NCBI RefSeq assembly: GCF_004010155.1
Contig: NZ_RRYH01000013.1
Span: 62,001-126,000, forward strand
Length of the DNA stretch: 64,000 nucleotides
From: Solirhodobacter olei
Lineage (GTDB): Bacteria > Pseudomonadota > Alphaproteobacteria > Rhodobacterales > Rhodobacteraceae
Reading direction: 5' to 3'
In this document: positions 52,136 to 60,675 of the stretch, piece by piece
Layout of the letters: every line of letters starts with the position of its first letter
Position numbering within the stretch: position 1 is the first letter of the stretch
Program-made: the position numbers and the translations under genes
Notes under the pieces: model-generated
Told to the model about the DNA's origin: nothing
Seen by the model: only the letters and a program-made list of their open reading frames with translations
The model's database searches: none

Positions 52136-53014
52136 TTAGTGATAGGAGCGCCCATTCCAGCTGAAGACGTAATGTGCGCCGTCAAAGCGTAGATCGTGCA
52201 TCCCGCCGTGCGTCGCTGGCAGGATATGGATCGTGGAGTCGAAGTTGGGCAGATCGATTGCCTTTGTAGAATACCCCGAAGCCGTCGCCATCAAGACATC
52301 GCCCGAGCAGCCGGAAGAGCCGCACCAGAGGCTATCTGCCAGGTGGATGAGGAGATCCGGCCGTCCGTCGTCATTGAGATCGGCCTCGCCTACCGTGTAG
52401 CCGAGTGCATGATGCTCGACCTTCTGCGCATCGGCAAAGTCGCCTTCAAGCGCGCGGTGGACTGCGGCGTCCTGCTCGGATGTAGGCTTGTCAGCGGGAA
52501 GGACATCGCGCCGTCCGGGGACCACGGCGTCGGACGGCGCGGGGGGCGGTGTGGCCGGCTTCGATACGGCGGAATGCGCCTGCTTAGCAGCAGCATAGGC
52601 CCTGCCATTGTATTGCAGGATCAGACTTGCGCCTCTGTAGGTATATTTCAGGTCGTACCAGCCGTTCGTCCGGTGCGCGACAGGTTGCGCCGTCCCTGGC
52701 GCCTCGAACACGGGCAGCCAGATTCCCGCCGGCGTCCGCCGCAGCACGCTGATCCAGTGCCCCCCGGGATAGCAGGGCCCGGCATCCACGAATGCAACCT
52801 CTGGAGCCCCGTCACCATTGAGGTCGGCGAAGGTCAAGCCGGGATTGGCCCGCTTGCCGCATCGGTTGGTGATCTGCGTGCCTTCGAGGGGAAAGCCTGC
52901 CGTCAGAAACAGGTTCCTTGCCTCCGTCTTCGACAGCGTCGGCATCGCGTCGGCCCTCGCGTGGGGCGCAAGTGACGCAAGGAAAAGGACAATGGTCAGG
53001 AGAGTCTGGCGCAT
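52136..53014 (-). CDS. Exported FG-GAP/VCBS-like repeat protein
   Basis: 292 residues from the ATG at 53014; signal peptide RQTLLTIVLFLASLAPHARA with cleavage before DAMP. Two calcium-loop-type repeats are visible: FADLNGDGAPEVAFVDAGPC and EADLNDDGRPDLLIHLADSL, each with the D-x-N-x-D-G-x-x-D/E pattern of FG-GAP/VCBS propeller repeats. A Pro/Ala-rich linker with many Pro residues lies between the two halves (PATPPPAPSDAVVPGRRD). Paired Cys in LWCGSSGCSGD. Probably a periplasmic Ca-binding structural or binding protein; function unknown. Confidence 0.72.
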   Translation of the reverse strand: MRQTLLTIVLFLASLAPHARADAMPTLSKTEARNLFLTAGFPLEGTQITNRCGKRANPGLTFADLNGDGAPEVAFVDAGPCYPGGHWISVLRRTPAGIWLPVFEAPGTAQPVAHRTNGWYDLKYTYRGASLILQYNGRAYAAAKQAHSAVSKPATPPPAPSDAVVPGRRDVLPADKPTSEQDAAVHRALEGDFADAQKVEHHALGYTVGEADLNDDGRPDLLIHLADSLWCGSSGCSGDVLMATASGYSTKAIDLPNFDSTIHILPATHGGMHDLRFDGAHYVFSWNGRSYH

Positions 53015-53482
53015 CGCGCGGCTCCCAGACAATGACACCGCGCCATTATGTGGGCGTAGGCGGCCGATGCAAAGAAAAACCCAATAATCCACGAGACAGA
53101 GCAGAAGGCGCGAGAGCCTTGCAGGCGGCAGTTTGCCGAGACATCCCCGCCGCTCGCGGCGCTCGTTCCAAAACCGCTGCGCCTTCGAGGGGCTTGGAAG
53201 GGCACGGAAGGGCTCTTCGCCGCGCCGTGGCTAGACGGCCGCAAAGCGCCCTCATGCCGACTGTTCCTGGTTTTGCATGAGTTACCTGGAACACTGCCGC
53301 ATCCGGAGAAGTAGGCTCGTCGCGGCCGTTCGCCTTTCCATCCCTGAACGACGGCAAGGCGACTCCATGTCGGCCGTTAGGCATCTCGCGCGAGAACCCT
53401 GAAACTTGCCGTTGGCTGTCGCCTAGTTGGCGGTTCCGGACCCGGACTCCCATCGAGTTTTCCCGCGCTGCCGGGAATGACC
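53015..53482. other. Gene-free stretch
   Basis: About 470 bp with no supportable gene. Contains GCGCCCTCATG near 53.25 kb, a string also seen in the empty gap at 25.05 kb. The promoter of the exported FG-GAP-like gene should be at its left edge. Confidence 0.4.
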
Positions 53483-54331
53483 TCAGAGGGTAACCACCAT
53501 GAAGGCGCCAACGCCGGCAGCCATGCAGTAGATGGCGATTGGCGTCAGCGTCCGCGTCTCGAAGTATTTCAGGAGGAATCTGACCGAGAAATACGCCGTC
53601 GCCGCGGCAGCGATACCACCGACGGCAGCAGGTCCGAGGCCGGCACCCCCGTGGTGAAACAGGACGGGGATCTTCAGGGCCGCCGCAGCGGATATGATCG
53701 GTGTAGCCAGCAGAAACGAATAGCGCACCGAGTTCTCGTGCGAGAGACCGGCTGCCAGTCCGCCCGTCATGGTCAGGCCAGTACGTGAAAAGCCCGGGAT
53801 CAGGGCGAAGCACTGCGCGAGGCCTACTATGAGTGCCTCGGTCCAACTCAGCGCCGCTATCTTGCTATCGTCGTGCGGGCCTTCCGCGACCCGCCGGTCG
53901 CGCAGCACCTCGACCCCATAAAGGACGACCCCATTCAGCAAAAGCACGATGGCAATCAGCGATGTGTCGGCGAAGAGGTGCTCGATCTTGTGTTGAAGCG
54001 CAAGACCGATGAGCCCCGCCGGAACCGTGCTGACCACGAGGAGCCAGCCGAGCCGACCATAGGTGTCACCGGGCGCGATCCGGCGCGCCGCAAGGGTGCG
54101 GAAAATACCGCCAATGATTGCAACCCAGTCGCGCCAGAAGAACCCGAGCAGGACCAGTGCCGTTGCAAAGTGGGTGAGCACGACAAAGGCAAGGAAGGCG
54201 TCCGTGGATCGGTCAAGGTGCCAGCCGAGCATCGCGGGCAGTAGGGCCGTGTGACCGAGACTCGATACCGGAAAGAGTTCAGAGAAGCCTTGTAGAAGAC
54301 CCAGCGTCAGAGCTTGGACATAGGTGACCAT
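53483..54331 (-). CDS. uppP: Undecaprenyl-diphosphatase (UppP/BacA)
   Basis: 282 residues, highly hydrophobic, about eight membrane segments. Conserved active-site motifs of the BacA family: QGFSELFPVSSLGHTALLPA at the N-terminus and FALIPGFSRTGLTMTGGLAA (PGxSR) in the second half. The enzyme dephosphorylates undecaprenyl pyrophosphate to recycle the cell-wall lipid carrier and can confer bacitracin tolerance. It stands alone. A second, canonical copy elsewhere in the genome is possible; the GFSELFPVSS (rather than GxxEFLPISS) sequence suggests a divergent paralogue. Confidence 0.9.
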   Translation of the reverse strand: MVTYVQALTLGLLQGFSELFPVSSLGHTALLPAMLGWHLDRSTDAFLAFVVLTHFATALVLLGFFWRDWVAIIGGIFRTLAARRIAPGDTYGRLGWLLVVSTVPAGLIGLALQHKIEHLFADTSLIAIVLLLNGVVLYGVEVLRDRRVAEGPHDDSKIAALSWTEALIVGLAQCFALIPGFSRTGLTMTGGLAAGLSHENSVRYSFLLATPIISAAAALKIPVLFHHGGAGLGPAAVGGIAAAATAYFSVRFLLKYFETRTLTPIAIYCMAAGVGAFMVVTL

Positions 54332-54736
54332 CGGGGTCGCTATCCTCGTCTAAGGTGGTCGTTAGAGCCTCATTTTTGCGGCTTGCCGAGTTCACCGCGC
54401 CCGGTGCCTCTCCGAGCAAAGCAGATCGCTAGCGCCACGACGGCGAGATGGATCGGTACATGTTGGCAATTTGTCCTGCAACCGCCCCCCGCTCAATTGA
54501 CCCATGGGAACGATCATTTGGTCGCGACTTGCATGCCCTCTTCGCGCCGCGTCCGAGCGTCGGCAACGCGCCCTCACATCGGCCCTTCGAGATCGAGCCA
54601 GGGCATCCTGAAAGCCGGCCGGCTGCTTTCTCGGATCCGCGTTACGTCGCACGTGGATCACGTTGCGCCTACTTCGGCCAGGAACGTGCGGAGACCGACA
54701 TTCGCTACGCTCAATAGCAACGCCTTCCGAGGCCGT
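54332..54736. other. Gene-free stretch
   Basis: About 400 bp upstream of uppP and downstream of the reductase gene. No supportable frame. Contains GCGCCCTCACATCGG near 54.57 kb, similar to strings at 25.05 and 53.25 kb. uppP's promoter should be at the left end. Confidence 0.4.
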
Positions 54737-56083
54737 TCACCGCAGCTCGAACAGCTCCTGGTGGAACCGATCTTCAGTCGGCCAGCTCTGGGCGGCGAAA
54801 TCTGCACGCAAGGCAGTACCGAACCTGCTCGGACCGCAGAACCATAGGCTCGCTTCCCGCCAGTTTCGCACTGCGTCCCGGATGCGCTGCCCGGTCAACT
54901 GGCCATCGCGGGCGTCGATCAGGAGATGCAGCCGGACCTTAGCCGCACGGGCATCTTCGGCGATGCGCGCGAGGGCAGCCTCATCCACTTCCCGTGTTGT
55001 ATGGAACAGGTCGATCTCGGGCCGAATACCATCGGGGCTGGCCGTGGCCATTTCCTTCAGTCGTGCGAGAAACGGAGTGATCCCGATGCCGGCCCCGACC
55101 CAGATCTGGTGTGGCAGGCCATCATCGAAGGTAAAGCAACCATAGGGCCCCTCCACAGTCACCTGCTGGCCCAGTTTGAGGCGGTCGACGAGGCCGGTCG
55201 TGTGGTCGCCCAGCTCCTTGGAAACAAAAGTGACCTTCGGGTCTGCCGGGGACCATGCCGAAGCGATCGTATAGGGATGCGCTCCCTCGATCGGGTTCGA
55301 GGTTACGAAGGCGAATTGTCCAGCTTGATGTCCTCTCCAGCCCTTACCAAGGCGGACTACTGTCTCAAGCGAGCGAACCCCTGGATAGTGCCGCATCTCG
55401 GCAATCTCGCCGGCAACGCGGCGTTCTGCGCCGATCCGCCCGACCAGAGAGACAATCGCCGCGTAGCTGCCAGCGAGCATGAGGAGTCCGAGCGCCACGC
55501 CAAGCGGCGTCATCCACATTCCGTAGTCCATTAGAATGACAGAGTGGAAGACCAATATCAGGTACATAACCGGCACGAGCCGGTGGCTGTATCGGAAGAC
55601 CTGATAGGGGATCAGCTTGATCAGTGCGATCAGCAACAGGATCACGATCCCATAGAACGCCCATTCGCCCAATCCCTGGGCTGTCCCGCGAAAGCTGAGG
55701 AGGAATTGCTGGACCGGGTCGGTGATCTCCGGCCGCGGGCCTCGCGTCGGGCGCGCGAGCAACCCGAGCCCGACGGCCCATTTCGGGGCTTCGGACCAGA
55801 GCCAATGGAAGACCGCGAGCCCGAGCACCCCGATGCCGAGCCATTTGTGCAGCCGGTACATCTTGTCGAGACCGTCCACCCGCGCCTCCAGCCAGCGCGG
55901 GCGGAGGGAGAGGAACATTGCCACACTCATCGCGGAAATTGCGAGCACCCCGCTGAACTGCATCATGGGATTTCGCAAAGCGAAAACGGATTCGGCCGAG
56001 AAGATGTCGGGGTTCAGTACGAGCCACAGCAGGCCGACGACTGCCCAGAAGCCCCAAAAGAGGCGAAGGTTCGCGCTTTTCAT
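54737..56083 (-). CDS. Ferric-reductase-like transmembrane flavoprotein
   Basis: 448 residues from the ATG at 56083; the longer in-frame start lacks support. The N-terminal half has six hydrophobic helices with heme-ligand His candidates (MYRLHKWLGIGVLGLAVFHW; RYSHRLVPVMYLILVFHSVI), as in ferric reductase/NOX-type cytochromes. The C-terminal half is an FNR-like module: FAD motif HPYTIAS, the phosphate loop VEGPYGCFTFD, NAD-binding VGAGIGITPFLARLKEM and the final ASLWFCGPSRFGTALRADF. It moves electrons from NAD(P)H via FAD and heme across the membrane. Physiological acceptor unknown. Upstream DNA contains repeated TTGCCAAAACATTCTG / TTGCTAAAACATTCGG, likely regulatory. Confidence 0.85.
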   Translation of the reverse strand: MKSANLRLFWGFWAVVGLLWLVLNPDIFSAESVFALRNPMMQFSGVLAISAMSVAMFLSLRPRWLEARVDGLDKMYRLHKWLGIGVLGLAVFHWLWSEAPKWAVGLGLLARPTRGPRPEITDPVQQFLLSFRGTAQGLGEWAFYGIVILLLIALIKLIPYQVFRYSHRLVPVMYLILVFHSVILMDYGMWMTPLGVALGLLMLAGSYAAIVSLVGRIGAERRVAGEIAEMRHYPGVRSLETVVRLGKGWRGHQAGQFAFVTSNPIEGAHPYTIASAWSPADPKVTFVSKELGDHTTGLVDRLKLGQQVTVEGPYGCFTFDDGLPHQIWVGAGIGITPFLARLKEMATASPDGIRPEIDLFHTTREVDEAALARIAEDARAAKVRLHLLIDARDGQLTGQRIRDAVRNWREASLWFCGPSRFGTALRADFAAQSWPTEDRFHQELFELR

Positions 56084-56103
56084 CGTTCGCCCTTTCCCGA
56101 CGA

Positions 56104-56153
56104 CACCACTATCCCTTGCCAAAACATTCTGCCATCCTTTGCTAAAACATTCG
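56104..56153. repeat. Imperfect direct repeat upstream of the ferric-reductase-like gene
   Basis: CCTTGCCAAAACATTCTGCC (56113-56132) and CTTTGCTAAAACATTCGGCA (56136-56155) are nearly identical copies 23 bases apart, 30-70 bases upstream of the reductase start. Spacing of about two helical turns and position suggest paired regulator-binding sites. Confidence 0.5.
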
Positions 56154-56343
56154 GCAGCTCTCGTATCGCGCATCCTCCCCTAGAAATACGAACCGAGCCC
56201 TCGTTTCCGTCGCTAATGACTTGGTGTTGATTTCCATCGAGAAGTGACGCCCGGGTCAGATCTCTTTAGAAATCAACAGGATGAGGCTCGCCTCGTTGAC
56301 TTCGGCTCAGGAACAGAGAGTGCTGAAGACTGCACGCTGTCGG

Positions 56344-56680
56344 TCAGATCGGACGCACCCTTCTCAGTTGCACGTCAACTTGCCCCAAATGCCTGGAAAG
56401 CCAACGATCCATGCGGCCAAGAAGCGCCGCGGAGCGCTCAGGATCGAAGCCATGCCGATAGAAACGCTCGCTTTTCGCCTCGATCATTTTTCGGAATGCT
56501 TTGTGTTCCAGGCAGTTCTGTGTCGCGGCGGCGCACCGGTCAGCCTGCATGCAACTCTCTTCGATCTGAAAATGCACGATCCCGTAGATGGTAAGAAAGC
56601 CAAGAAAGGCTTCGTAGGGCCGGGATGCCAAGCCATTTTTGAGCGTATCGCGAAAGCAATCGACTGCTTCCTGGGCCGAC
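56344..56680 (-). pseudogene. Hemerythrin-like gene, 5' end removed by an IS5 remnant
   Basis: On the minus strand the frame ends at 56344 and reads YEAFLGFLTIYGIVHFQIEE, AATQNCLEHKAFRKMIEAKS and LLGRMDRWLSRHLGQVDVQL. This matches the back half of bacteriohemerythrin: HFxxEE, a (H)xxxH-type helix and the final HxxxxD iron-ligand motif. The first His of the usual HxxxH is not present (QNCLEH). The N-terminal ligand helix is missing, because at about 56.68 kb the sequence becomes an inserted transposase tail. It is therefore a remnant and not a functional di-iron protein. Confidence 0.6.
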
Positions 56681-56926
56681 AAGGGTTATGTCAGCGGCGA
56701 GCGCGAGGCCGAGTTCACCGCCTCCGGTGGCGCTTGGGGCGTGATGCGGAAGGCGCCCATGGGTGGAAAGCTGCATCCCTTCGACGAGCGCATCAACCGG
56801 GTCATCAAGCGGCAGTTCGGCCACACCAATACCCGCTACCGGGGGCTCGCCAAGAACCGCGCCCAACTCTTTACGCTATTTGCGCTCGGCAACCTGTTCC
56901 TCGTCCGCCGAAATCTGCAAGCATGA
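56675..56926 (+). mobile_element. IS5-family transposase tail with internal deletion
   Basis: Plus strand: WADKGYVSGEREAEFTASGG, APMGGKLHPFDERINRVIKR and TRYRGLAKNRAQLFTLFALG, then NLFLVRRNLQA and a stop. This is the C-terminal third of an IS5-family transposase. Between ERINRV and IKRQFG about a dozen residues (the usual VEHPFR segment carrying the last catalytic Glu) are missing in frame, so even this tail is inactive. It belongs to a different IS5 subgroup from the remnant at 8.3 kb. Its left edge truncates the hemerythrin-like gene. Confidence 0.8.
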
Positions 56927-57099
56927 GGTCGGTTCTGTCCAGACACCAGCTCCTCGCCCACACCGGGGGCCCAACGCCCCCGAATAGGCAATTCGCCTCC
57001 CGTCGTCGGCCATTTCCAACACTCACGCCGCAATCCTGGCCAAGCCAACGGTGTTGATCAGACGTTTCCAGGAATCTTAGTGTACGGCTTTTGAGCTTC

Positions 57100-57915
57100 C
57101 TATTGCCCGCTGACATAACTCGGCCGATCGTAAGTAAGATCGAATCCGAGTCGGTGCATGTTGCGAAGTGAGGGAGAGGTTATATTGTCCGGCGGTCGGA
57201 TGGCTTCAGTCACCAACCAACGACAGCCGAGGTCTGCTGCTGCATGCATACGGTGTAGCATGAGTGCACGATGAATGCCTTTCCGCCTATGGCTCGACAA
57301 CACCGAGTCAAACCCCATCCAGGCTACGGCACCCCACACGAAGAACGCGCCGGTACCGACTGGCTCATCTGCGTCATAGGCCAAATAAGTGTGCCAGCCT
57401 TGTGTGCCGGGAAGAGTTCCAAGAAAATCGGTAAGGACTGCCGGAAACCCAAAACCGCGAACAGTTGTCACCCCGAAGAGGTGAGCACTATCGACGCCGA
57501 CTTCACGGATAGCAACGCTTAGGTCAAGATCGGGCAGGTCCTCAGCTTGCCTCATCATTTTCGCTAGAACAAAGCCACACTTGAGGCCGTTTCCGGTCAG
57601 ATGGTCCTCAAGCCCTTTGGGTAGGGCCTCGCTGCAAAGGGAAATGCTACAGCGCGTCCCTGCTAAACGATATCGCTGAATCTGGTCGGAAAGCCAATCC
57701 AGATCTGCCCGGCTGTCAATTCCCAGGCCAATAATTCGGTTCATGAACCACCAGGGATACTTGGCGGCGCGTAACACAAGGCAGCCACCATTTCTTTCTG
57801 AAGACAGCTCCAAGGACTCGTGTACATCCGGTCGGGCAGCGTCCCAAACGCTGGCCCAAGCAGCGATTTCCGACTGCTCGCCAATTTGGATCAGAGCGTC
57901 GTTCTTTTTCTCCAC
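57100..57915 (-). CDS. GNAT-family N-acetyltransferase
   Basis: About 271 residues from a GTG at 57915 (GGGAG 8 bases upstream); GTG 57924 is an alternative. The N-terminal third (SEIAAWASVWDAARPDVHES) and the C-terminal GNAT core are seen: TYLAYDADEPVGTGAFFVWG, MGFDSVLSSHRRKGIHRALM (the acetyl-CoA pyrophosphate loop R/Q-x-x-G-x-G/A appears as HRRKGIHRA), and NMHRLGFDLTYDRPSYV at the end. The substrate is unknown. Base composition is clearly lower in GC than flanking genes, consistent with recent acquisition. Confidence 0.75.
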   Translation of the reverse strand: MEKKNDALIQIGEQSEIAAWASVWDAARPDVHESLELSSERNGGCLVLRAAKYPWWFMNRIIGLGIDSRADLDWLSDQIQRYRLAGTRCSISLCSEALPKGLEDHLTGNGLKCGFVLAKMMRQAEDLPDLDLSVAIREVGVDSAHLFGVTTVRGFGFPAVLTDFLGTLPGTQGWHTYLAYDADEPVGTGAFFVWGAVAWMGFDSVLSSHRRKGIHRALMLHRMHAAADLGCRWLVTEAIRPPDNITSPSLRNMHRLGFDLTYDRPSYVSGQ

Positions 57916-57944
57916 GGAATTCACTCCCGGCCTATCCTGACCCG

Positions 57945-58367
57945 CTAACCCTTGAGCAACTCTTCGTTGGAGGTAGGGACATTTACCCCGGAAAACTGCG
58001 GGATGACGTTGAAACCTGTCATCGTCGTCACTGGAACCGCGGCCGAGGTATGAATGACGCCGCTTGCCCCGACGGCCGAGACTGTCATCGTCGATGTCCA
58101 ATTCAGAAGCTGGCTCTCTATGAAGTTTTCCGTGTCCGTCGCCGTCCGAAAATACACCGGCGCATACATGCGGTTGACGACTTGAATGACCCGCAGCGCC
58201 TGAGCCTCTCCGCCAAAGGCCATGGCGGTCTCGGTGACAAGCCAGACAACGGCCGTGAATATGGGCAGCCACATGATCGCTACGTACCTAGCGGATCCAC
58301 TCTCCCCCACAATAGAAAGGGATAGGAACCCTCGGCGCGATCGAGCTTTGTGTCTCACACCAGGCAT
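57945..58367 (-). CDS. Orphan TadE-like pseudopilin
   Basis: 140 residues from the ATG at 58367. The leader and helix (GESGSARYVAIMWLPIFTAV, then VWLVTETAMAFGGEAQALRV) followed by IQVVNRMYAPVYFRTATDTE and ASGVIHTSAAVPVTTM match Rhodobacterales TadE-family proteins. In intact relatives the first stretch reads ESGS-x-x-x-E-F-x-x-WLPIF; here the Glu at +5 and the following Phe are replaced (ARYVAI), so prepilin-type processing may be lost. Composition is lower in GC. It lies far from the tad genes at the left end, so it is a stray or decaying paralogue. Confidence 0.55.
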   Translation of the reverse strand: MPGVRHKARSRRGFLSLSIVGESGSARYVAIMWLPIFTAVVWLVTETAMAFGGEAQALRVIQVVNRMYAPVYFRTATDTENFIESQLLNWTSTMTVSAVGASGVIHTSAAVPVTTMTGFNVIPQFSGVNVPTSNEELLKG

Positions 58368-58503
58368 ACTCCAAAAAAAATCGTCAGTGGCACCCACGCC
58401 CCTGTCGAGGCGCCAGCCGGCAACGCGAATTCTCTGTCGATTGCATTCGACGCCGCTCCTTAATGACAGCACAATGTTGTTTAACCGTCGCAAAACAACG
58501 CAT

Positions 58504-58707
58504 TCATTTTCGGTTCACAAAGCGCGTGGTTCCAACAACACCCCAAGCGGCCAAACTCGCTACACCAGCGAAACGGCCGGCGGCTCTGCAGCAATTCAGC
58601 AGTTCTTTTGAAGCGTTGCTGTGCAGATAGGTGGCAACCTCTGGGGTGAGCAACGCTGGGATTAGAATGCTTGTCCACCATGCCGCCGAGCATGCTATGC
58701 GGTTCAC
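58504..58707 (-). CDS. Possible small membrane protein
   Basis: 67 residues from a GTG at 58707. Two weakly hydrophobic stretches (IACSAAWWTSILIPALLTPE; AGVASLAAWGVVGTTRFVNR) separated by HSNASKELLNCCR. No clear ribosome site and no recognised family. It is included because the composition and hydrophobic pattern are plausible and it lies upstream of, and on the same strand as, the TadE-like gene. Confidence 0.3.
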   Translation of the reverse strand: MNRIACSAAWWTSILIPALLTPEVATYLHSNASKELLNCCRAAGRFAGVASLAAWGVVGTTRFVNRK

Positions 58708-58743
58708 GGAGGCGTAAATGAACGGGAAGTCTGTGAAACTGGC

Positions 58744-59031
58744 TTGAGAATTGGTTTTATTTATACGGAAGACGTCGTTGGCTTCATGCTGGAGGCCTTC
58801 CTTGCTCGGTTAAACTTTCATCGGCAGCACTTTTCTATTGAAGCGTTTTCGTGGAACAAAGGGGCAGACTTGACACCGAGCTAACTCACCGCCGCCATCG
58901 ACGACGATCGGGAGACCACCGCACCGACTTTCCGTGCCGACGACGAAGGTTCGATCTGGCGTTGGCTATCGTGGGGCGATCGTCTGCACAACGAATATGA
59001 GATCGAGCAATTTGCGCAAGTAGTTTTCTAG
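58744..59031 (+). pseudogene. Unknown gene interrupted by an in-frame stop
   Basis: From a TTG at 58744 the plus strand reads RIGFIYTEDVVGFMLEAFLA, RLNFHRQHFSIEAFSWNKGA, DLTPS, a TAA at 58882, then in the same frame LTAAIDDDRETTAPTFRADD and WRWLSWGDRLHNEYEIEQFA before TAG. Both halves look like one continuous soluble protein, so a single nonsense change is the simplest explanation. No family recognised. GC is low. Confidence 0.5.
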
Positions 59032-59169
59032 GCGCAGCACTGTCCTCACACCCGATCTAATGACACAGGAAAGCCGCCAGAGCTGCACTCTTGCGTCGCA
59101 TTTCTGGATCACCACTGCCCTCGCGGGCAGCACGCCGCCGCATCAGAGCTAGATCCGGGACTTTAAAGG

Positions 59170-59394
59170 ATGTCGCAGGACAACATAATCGGCATCGGAC
59201 GGCGCGCCCGGACAAATGTTCGGCGCGGGTCTTTTCTTCCGCCACTTGCTTCCCCGGAAATCTCCGAAACCGGGGGCATACGGCGAGCAGGTCAGGAGAC
59301 AAACGCGCGAAAGGCTCTGATCGAAACGATCGTATTCGGCGCTGCTCTCATTGTCAGCTCGGCGCTCGGGCTCCTGTTGGGGAACTTGCTATAG
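59170..59394 (+). CDS. Possible small single-helix membrane protein
   Basis: 74 residues. A polar, Arg-rich N-terminal half (NIIGIGRRARTNVRRGSFLP) is followed by one C-terminal membrane helix (LIETIVFGAALIVSSALGLL). Such tail-anchored small proteins exist, but the AAAGG before the ATG is too close for a good ribosome site and no relative was recognised. Confidence 0.35.
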   Translation: MSQDNIIGIGRRARTNVRRGSFLPPLASPEISETGGIRRAGQETNARKALIETIVFGAALIVSSALGLLLGNLL

Positions 59395-59622
59395 GCGTGA
59401 CCTCAATAACTCGCAGAGCTGCCGGAGCGCCGGCGTTCATCCCGGGTTAACCGTTCCCGTGTTGGAATTTCCCTTTCGGACTGGCGGCGCTTTCACGCTC
59501 TACCCGGCCGCAGCCGGGCGGGTGCCTCTGCCCGATTCTGCGCACTCGACGGTCATTGAACCGACATTGCCGCGAGGACGTATTCCGTCACGAAAGCACG
59601 GGATCTAAGCGCCAGGGAAGCG

Positions 59623-59865
59623 ATGACTCAGGACAAACTCACAGACATCTACGACAAATGCATGGACGCGCCCGTGCCCGGGGTTCCAAAGGACATGCCT
59701 TGGAACGCGGCCAGCTTTGAGAGCAGTGACTGTCTCTGGAATATCGAGACTGACGCAATGTGGGTGCGAACGGGCGTATCTGGCGTTTGGGTCGAAATAC
59801 CCCAAATCGAAGCCGACGAGGCCGAGAGACGCCCGACGCGAAGCAAACGAAACCGCGGCCGCTGA
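59623..59865 (+). CDS. Small hypothetical protein
   Basis: 80 residues, ATG at 59623 with AGGGAAG upstream. Soluble and acidic with many Trp/Cys/Met (LTDIYDKCMDAPVPGVPKDM, SDCLWNIETDAMWVRTGVSG, VWVEIPQIEADEAERRPTRS) and a basic tail (KRNRGR). It looks like a genuine small protein by composition, but no family was recognised. Confidence 0.45.
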   Translation: MTQDKLTDIYDKCMDAPVPGVPKDMPWNAASFESSDCLWNIETDAMWVRTGVSGVWVEIPQIEADEAERRPTRSKRNRGR

Positions 59866-60072
59866 TTGGCAGCAGGGGCGGCCCCCCAGACTTGTTGCGC
59901 CGGCTTCGCGCGGACCATCAAGAATGCAAGATCGGCCTGTTCGCGCGCCTGGAACATGGGCCGGCTCCCCATATGTTGCGGAATCGATACACGATCTCCG
60001 CGTTTTAACTGCGGCACTGTTGTTCGGCGCTCCCAGACAATCGTGAGGCCTGCGCGTGCGGTCTCGGCCGTT

Positions 60073-60273
60073 TCATCCCCACTCGACAAGGTCGGTGCGC
60101 GTGCGTGTCTCGTCGGAACCTTCGCCGATGTAGGAGAAAAGCATCTCCGATCCGACGCGGAGCGCAGCGTACCAGTAAGCCTTGTTGCAGCGCTGCTTGA
60201 GCGTCGGCTCATCCTCAACGCCGAACATTGCGTCTTCCTTCAAGAGCCGCACCAGATCGGTATATGCGCTCAT
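60073..60273 (-). CDS. Small hypothetical protein
   Basis: 66 residues from the ATG at 60273; a longer in-frame start at 60420 is less likely. Soluble: SAYTDLVRLLKEDAMFGVED, PTLKQRCNKAYWYAALRVGS and EMLFSYIGEGSDETRTRTDL. The helical, charged pattern is credible. No family recognised. It lies in the lower-GC accessory patch. Confidence 0.45.
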   Translation of the reverse strand: MSAYTDLVRLLKEDAMFGVEDEPTLKQRCNKAYWYAALRVGSEMLFSYIGEGSDETRTRTDLVEWG

Positions 60274-60675
60274 AGCAATTCTGCTGAGTGGGGTAATGCC
60301 TATCGCTTTAAGATTTTGCTTGGCATACGTATACCTATCAAAACCTAAGATTGCTGGGCACGGTCGGAGAAGAGTCTTCTGCGGCATAGAAGCGGCAAAT
60401 TTACCTTGAAGCTGGGCCACATTTCAACGGCCGCCCCACTCGGAGTTTGCCCAAGCCGCGTCCTCTCTGAAGGACAGCAACGCGCGCGCCAAGCGGCCGT
60501 TCAGAGGCCAGGTCGGGATCCTTGCGGGCGGCTCGGCAGCTTTTCGGCGCTCGCGTAGGTTCTGCAGTGGGCACCGAGTGAGGCTTTGTATGGCCAAATC
60601 GGGGACCAGTCCAAGCCCTGCATCGGGGTGGCGCACGCCCATTGCCTGGAGATCGCGCACGGACCAATATGGCTT

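Noticed and set aside
53046-53846. 266-codon minus-strand open frame
   Set aside because: It overlaps the uppP 3' end in another frame and crosses the empty gap, with no motifs or plausible start.
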